Shown here one piece after another: positions 59,463-64,000 of a stretch of 64,000 nucleotides of DNA; the stretch's first letter is position 1; each line of letters begins with the position of its first letter. The notes below the pieces were generated by a model. That model saw only the letters and a list, made by a program, of their open reading frames with translations. It had not been told where the DNA came from and did not search any database. The DNA is taken from contig NMRA01000026.1 in assembly GCA_002633005.1 (NCBI GenBank), forward strand, positions 1,260,710 through 1,324,709, in the 5' to 3' direction. This stretch comes from Phoronis australis (lineage: Eukaryota; Phoronida; Phoronidae). Both the position numbers and the translations under genes were made by a program.

Positions 59463-59974
59463 CAGTTAACCAGTCGTCATGGAAAATGTCTCACCAGAAG
59501 GAGAGTTCGGCAACCAGTAGCCTCTACGCATGCCGACCCACTGTTAGCTAAATTGCCCCGAGGTTACATGAATCTAAAAAATCAAGAATTGCAATTTTTT
59601 TGAAAACACGATGTGAATGTGCATTTCTTTCTCAATTTTGGATCCAAATCGCGTCACAGGCATAATAGTGACAGATAGGTAGGACATCACTGAACACCTG
59701 AATCATGTTGCAATTAGGCATTATTACATCAAATCAATACACGAGTAATGTTTTGTGTCTTTAATTACGCACAACCTGTCTGTCGGTTTTGAGGGCCGTA
59801 TCGATTCCTCCAGATTCTGAAGAACTTCATCAAGATCAGTTCCATCTTGGTTGTTCCCACACACTTTGTGGTGGAGATAAATCCAACCATGTTAACGTAT
59901 TCATCATGGCCGACTCGTCACAGCACATCTTATACGAAGCTGAGTAACCCTCCGATTAAGACATCGAGGTCTTC

Positions 59975-60585
59975 TAAATGTGCCATCTACTCTCTAAAGT
60001 AGACAGTGCCACCGTCTCAACTGGCCATCCCAAAGGCCCTCCATACGCCGGAAAAGATTTTTGGGCGAATTTTGCATCGTACTTATTAAAGCGTCGAAGT
60101 CATGCTACTATGAGTAGCCTACCTTTTGCGCATAGGACACGTTAGGAAGCTTTTGGAGTTTTTAACTCTTCACAGCTCGAACAAATACTCCCGCGAACTT
60201 CTTTTCGAGCAGTCCTTCGTTCAGTTGCTCAAATCGGCAACTGGAGTGGACATTATTACAGTCCTCACGCCAGGGGATGTGTCGTCATATCCCCTAGCGC
60301 GAGCAAGTGTAAAAGTGGTCAGTTGCCGACTTGACAACTGAACAAAGGACTGATAAGTAAAAAAGTTGTTTGACTACGGGAGTATTTGTCGAGTTGGAAT
60401 GAATAAAGACGCCTAATGTTTCACTCTAAGCGTAATACTTATAGCAACACGACCGATCCTATAATCAGTGCGACGCATATCTCGCGACTTGGGGAAGAGC
60501 ATAATTATGGGATGGCCACCCTCTCTACTTAGCCAGTTGAAACGGTGGTACTGTCAACTCTCCAAAGGTAGTTAAGCAAGGCCAC
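59975..60585. mobile_element. About 600-bp inverted repeat (foldback)
   Basis: Outer arms: ACAGTGCCACCGTCTCAACT then GGCCATCCCA on the left. On the right, inverted: ACAGTACCACCGTTTCAACT, then TGGCCATCCCA after an insertion. Inner arms: CTCGAACAAATACTCCCG, CAGTCCTTCGTTCAGTTG and TCGGCAACTG on the left (60175-60245), with inverted CTCGACAAATACTCCCG, CAGTCCTTTGTTCAGTTG and TCGGCAACTG on the right. The centre (about 60283) has a small AGGGGAT/ATCCCCT stem. Middle parts of the arms are diverged. No transposase. Confidence 0.7.
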
Positions 60586-60652
60586 TTTAGTTATTGATCT
60601 AGGACCATTCGTAATACGCATATTTGAAACCTTCTGGCGTAATTGGCCCTAT

Positions 60653-60893
60653 CGGGGCTTGTAATGACCAAGGACAAAAAGGAAAAATTTCCTGGTGATT
60701 TATCCTTCCACAAATACATAGGCTCCTGAAACAGAAATATTTTTCTGTTGTAAAATTTAAGTGAAGTAAACGTTTTTGCCCCAATAAAATCAAAATAATG
60801 ATAAAAAGGGGTGAAAATAAAGAAAAAAGGAAATCAAACAAGAAAAAACTGAAACAAGAGGAAATTGAAACCAGTGGAAAATTCCAAGCCCTG
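60653..60893 (+). repeat. Dispersed 225-bp repeat, copy 2
   Basis: Direct repeat of 59238-59462, lying just after the foldback at 59975-60585, so the foldback sits between two same-orientation copies. Landmarks: GGCTTGTAATGAC, AAAAAGGAAAAATTTCCTGG, GAAATATTTTTCTGTTGTAA, TCAAAATAATGATAAA. Confidence 0.75.
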
Positions 60894-61290
60894 CCCTACG
60901 GCCGTCCCAGCAAGGCAGCTTTGCAAGCAATACCATCGCGCTACGCGATCACACGAGACAACAGGTAAGTTAGGGGCAAAGAAAAAATGATTCTCATTCT
61001 ACATGGTTTGGCCTATCTATAAAATTTTTCAACCAGTCACACCATGCCAGCCAAAATGGGTACCGGTAATCAACTTTTTCCATGCCAGCCTCTTTTTTCG
61101 GGGGGGGGGGCACCAACTGATTGACTTCAACAAAACATTTGCTCCTCTCAAGTAGTATCTAATTTCCTGTTGACGCACAATGGTAGGCCCGAACTGGTGC
61201 ACCTCTGCCTTGAGAACAGCACATCACTATCAACTGCCAAGAATCTACCCTAATGAAAACAAGGAGGCTCATTCACATGTAACAATGGAC
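60894..61290. other. Spacer downstream of RPLP0
   Basis: Contains a run of ten G at 61101-61110 and a repeated CCATGCCAGCC phrase (about 61043 and 61080). No gene seen. Confidence 0.45.
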
Positions 61291-61300
61291 TTTATTTATT
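61291..61300 (-). promoter_or_regulatory. RPLP0: RPLP0 poly(A) signal
   Basis: On the minus strand, AATAAATAAA (two overlapping AATAAA hexamers) lies 63 nt after the RPLP0 stop codon. This is a typical short 3' UTR for a ribosomal protein gene. Confidence 0.85.
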
Positions 61301-61362
61301 CCTCAAGTTGTTACAAAGAAATGCAGACATGCCCGTGTTGTCACGTCCAGATGCAGCACTGC

Positions 61363-63168
61363 CTAGTCAAACAGACCAAAGCCCATGTCATCATCAGATT
61401 CTTCAGACTCTTCCTTCACCTCTTCTTTCTTCTCTTCGGCAGGGGCTGCAGCTGCAGGGGCAGCAGTCGCGGCTGCAAACTTGGAAGGGTCCTTCAGGTA
61501 CTCCTTGGTCTGCAATAAGGTTAACGGGACAAATGATTACAGATGGACATCAGCTTACACAATCAATGGACAGGAGTTTGCCAAGAGTCTGACAACGTTA
61601 GTCTCAGTACGACTTCAAAAGGAGTTTGCCAAGAGTCTGACAAGGTTAGTCTCAGTACGACTTCAAAAGGAGTTTGCCAAGATTCTGACAAGGTTAGTCT
61701 CAGTACAACTTCAAAAGGAGTTTGCCAAGAGTCTGACAAGGTTAGTCTCAGTACGACTTCAAAAGGAGTTTGCCAAGAGTCTGACAAGGTTAGTCTCAGT
61801 ACGACTTCAAAAGGAGTTTGCCAAGATTCTGACAAGGTTAGTCTCAGTACAACTTCAAAAGGAGTTTGCCAAGAGTCTGACAAGGTTAGTCTCAGTACGA
61901 CTTCAAAAGGAGTTTGCCAAGAGTCTGACGAGGTTAGTCTCAGTACAACTTCAAAAGGAGTTTGCCAAGAGTCTGACAAGGTTAGTCTCAGTACAACTTC
62001 AAAAAGGAGTTTGCCAAGATTCTGACAAGGTTAGTCTCAGTACAACTTCAAAAAGGAGTTTGCCAAGAGTCTGACAAGGTTAGTCTCAGTACAACTTCAA
62101 AAAGGAGTTTGCCAAGATTCTGACAAGGTTAGTCTCAGTAAGACTTCAAAAGGAATTTGCCAAGAGTCTGACAAGGTTAGTCTCAGTACAACTTCAAAAG
62201 GAGTTTGCCAAGAGTCTGACAAGGTTAGTCTCAGTACGACTTCAAAAGGAGTTTGCCAAGAGTCTGACAAGGTTAGTCTCAGTACGACTTCAAAAGGAGT
62301 TTGCCAAGAGTCTGACAAGGTTAGTCTCAGTACGACTTCAAAAGGAGTTTGCCAAGATTCTGACAAGGTTAGTCTCAGTACGACTTCAAAAGGAGTTTGC
62401 CAAGAGTCGGACAAGGTTAGTCTCAGTATGACTTCAAAAAGAGTTTGCCAAGAGTCTGACAAGGTTAGTCTCAGTACGACTTCAAAAGGAGTTTGCCAAG
62501 AGTCTGACAAGGTTAGTCTCAGTACGAATTCAAAAACAGTGAAAAAAAAACGAGTGGAAGACTTCAGCACCATGTGGATGTGTCACATTAGAAGCAATTA
62601 TTCGCTCAAGTAGTCTACTTGCCCGTCCCTAGCCCATTTCATTATGGTGTTAAGGCGGGCTCGGGTATTGTGAGAGTTTGGTGGGAAGAACATTAAAGAA
62701 TACTACATCATCACTCCCTACACATTCTTGGTTAGGAATGCAACTCATAGTCCATCTGTGCACTACTGGCATCAGGTGGGTGGATGTAGCAGTAGAATGG
62801 CGATTACCACGGCAGTAAAGAGAGAAGTCAGTGACCTATGCATTGTGTGAGGATACCACTGAACCAGTGCAAAAGCACAACTCAAACCGTCATTGCACTG
62901 CATTCTGATAAGCTTCCATCAGCAGTTTTGGACTAGCTAGCCAACCAATAGCATCAGGCATTTAGTCATCACCAACAGGTTTGGTGCAGCCATTTACAAC
63001 AATCCCGTTGCGTCTTTCGTCACTAACCTGTTCAGCCAGAGGGAAAGTGTAATCTGTTTCCACAGCGACGGCCAGCAGGTTCTTGAATCCGTTGATGATG
63101 GAGTGCGGTGCAGAGCATATTGTTGGGTAGCCAATGCTCAGACACACACTAGCAATGTTGGTGACACC
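61363..63168 (-). CDS. RPLP0: 60S acidic ribosomal protein P0 (uL10), last two coding exons, partial
   Basis: P0 anchors the ribosomal stalk: it binds the P1/P2 dimers and 28S rRNA and recruits translational GTPases. The upstream exon, 63168-63028, gives 47 residues including [16 protein letters not shown] and [11 protein letters not shown], hallmark P0 sequence. The last exon, 61509-61363, gives 48 residues: [11 protein letters not shown], an alanine-rich hinge, an acidic stretch and the invariant stalk tail [11 protein letters not shown]. Both junctions are phase 0 with GT-AG borders (donor GTTAGT, acceptor TTGCAG). The 5' two-thirds of the protein lies beyond the right edge of the window. 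The 1,518-nt intron is swollen by a 48-bp minisatellite. The tail distinguishes P0 from P1/P2 because it continues from the P0-specific exon. Confidence 0.97.
61573..62535. repeat. 48-bp minisatellite, 20 copies, in an RPLP0 intron
   Basis: Twenty consecutive units of 48 bp (three are 49 bp owing to an extra A). The plus-strand unit runs GGAGTTTGCCAAGAGTCTGA, CAAGGTTAGTCTCAGTACGA, CTTCAAAA. Variants are AGATTCT for AGAGTCT (units 3, 6, 10, 12 and 17) and GTACAACT for GTACGACT. Units 1-3 and 4-6 share the same variant order, a 144-bp higher-order period. Because 48 is divisible by three, long repetitive frames (138-229 codons) are open on both strands; these are artefacts of the array and not proteins. 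Confidence 0.97.
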
Positions 63169-63726
63169 CTGGAAAATAGAACTACATGTTGAGTGAAAAA
63201 TTCATTTTAAGACTAATACAGTTTGGCTTCATTTTAGTAACTTTGTAACATGAATTACAACACAAACCACTTTTATACTGGAAACTTATCTTCAAATGAT
63301 GTACTTTCAACATGGGATCAAACTTCAGTTTTTGGAAACAAAACAAGAGCAACACAGAGTTCATACGTGCGCAGAGAGAATTTTACAAGTCGCAATGCCA
63401 AATGTTGCTATAAGCCCAACATGTGCATCGCATACAGCGCAGAAAGAAGGACTCATCATTATAAACATTCCCACTAAAGGGAGAAATGCTGGTAAACTTC
63501 TAGGGAGTGCAAAGCAAGTCACAAATGCTCTAGTCATGAACACACTCAAACACCTTTCATCATGAAGGATAGGGAGGCAAACGACAAAGGACAAAAACAA
63601 AAAAAGTCCCAGAGAGGGCACAATGTAGGTTAAATCCGACTGAAACAAGGTAGGTGCCATCATCTACATGATAGTAACCGATTAGCAAAATCTAACCAAC
63701 ATCCATCATGGAATATGGTAGATGAC
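63169..63726. other. RPLP0 intron sequence
   Basis: Follows the acceptor of the RPLP0 exon on the minus strand, so it is intronic in RPLP0. No further P0 exon is seen. Overlapping 75-100-codon frames at 63250-63663 on both strands are unrecognised. Confidence 0.6.
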
Positions 63727-63850
63727 AGGGGCGGATCCAGGATTTTGAATTGGGGGGGGATTTTGCCCTTCAGACATTCGCACCTCGAACTGCCAAATGG
63801 AATCTGGGATAATGTTATAGGGGTCATGGCCACCTTGGCCCAACTCTAAA
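63727..63850. repeat. GGCGGATCC-ended element, copy 3
   Basis: GGGGCGGATCCAGGATTTTG then AATTGGGGGGGGA, followed by ACTGCCAAATGGAATCTGGG and GGGTCATGGCC. It is in the opposite orientation to copies 1 and 2 and lies inside the RPLP0 intron. Confidence 0.65.
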
Positions 63851-63879
63851 TCTCTACTGGATATCAAAACAAATGCCAA

Positions 63880-64000
63880 GAAAATTTACGACGACAAAGA
63901 AGGAAAGTTTTCCCGGTGATGCATAGTTCCACAAATCAATAGGCTTGTGTGATAAATATTTTTTATATTGTAATATTTAACTCAAACCTTTTGCATGAAT
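63880..64000 (+). repeat. Dispersed 225-bp repeat, copy 3, cut by the window edge
   Basis: GACGACAAAGAAGGAAAGTT, TAGTTCCACAAATCAATAGG and CTTGTGTGATAAATATTTTT match the first half of copies 1 and 2; the rest is outside the window. Confidence 0.65.

Noticed and set aside
61573-62535. CRISPR-like regular array
   Set aside because: The units are contiguous with no unique spacers, and the region is inside a eukaryotic gene.
61385-62573. Long repetitive open frames of 138-229 codons on both strands with 16-residue periodicity
   Set aside because: They are the translation of the 48-bp minisatellite (48 = 3 x 16) and the antisense of the RPLP0 exon; several frames are open at once and the array lies in an intron.
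61573-63040. Similarity between the minisatellite phrase CTGACAAGGTTAGT and the RPLP0 exon-intron junction CTGAACAGGTTAGT
   Set aside because: The match is short and in the opposite orientation to the gene, so origin of the repeat from the splice site cannot be supported.
63250-63663. Further RPLP0 exon upstream of 63168
   Set aside because: No P0-like sequence is found in any minus-strand frame up to the window end; the preceding exon must lie outside.

Overview
This is a piece of animal nuclear DNA. It is AT-rich and made mostly of non-coding sequence. The supported genes have short spliced exons with GT-AG introns, and the spacers are crowded with short inverted-repeat (MITE-like) elements, foldbacks, tRNA-like SINE fragments and minisatellites. 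The gene content (Polycomb CBX and ribosomal protein uL10/P0), intron sizes of about 80-185 bp inside genes, and the repeat style suggest a marine invertebrate, perhaps an invertebrate deuterostome. The species cannot be fixed from the sequence alone.

Three genes are secure, all on the minus strand. (1) A five-exon Polycomb-class CBX gene, here called CBX-A, lies at 12552-14168 and encodes 373 aa: N-terminal chromodomain, three AT-hooks, C-terminal Pc box. (2) A second, paralogous five-exon CBX gene, CBX-B, lies at 40116-41540 and encodes 313 aa: chromodomain, two AT-hooks, Pc box. Exons 2-4 of the two genes have identical lengths (44, 66 and 64 nt) and identical intron phases. (3) The last two coding exons of ribosomal stalk protein P0 (RPLP0) lie at 61363-63168; its 5' exons lie beyond the right edge. 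The intron between those two exons holds a 20-copy, 48-bp minisatellite.

Layout: 1-12.5 kb has no recognised gene and carries SINE and MITE remnants. CBX-A occupies 12.5-14.3 kb. From 14.3 to 40.1 kb is a 26-kb gene-poor spacer with many MITEs, tandem repeats, a miRNA-like hairpin, a possible small secreted-protein ORF and a possible membrane-protein exon. CBX-B occupies 40.1-41.7 kb. From 41.7 to 61.3 kb is another gene-poor stretch, with possible start exons near 46.5 kb and two long foldback elements near 55 and 60 kb. RPLP0 fills the right end.

The most interesting signal is the CBX pair together with a shared proximal promoter module. Both genes carry the same two sites at almost the same distance from the ATG: ATCCCATAATA about 92 nt upstream, followed by a TGACGTCA palindrome about 105-110 nt upstream. 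The two proteins would be expected to read H3K27me3 and bind the RING1 subunit of PRC1, so the locus looks like a duplicated, possibly co-regulated PRC1 reader pair. Gene functions are assigned by motif recognition only; no search was run.
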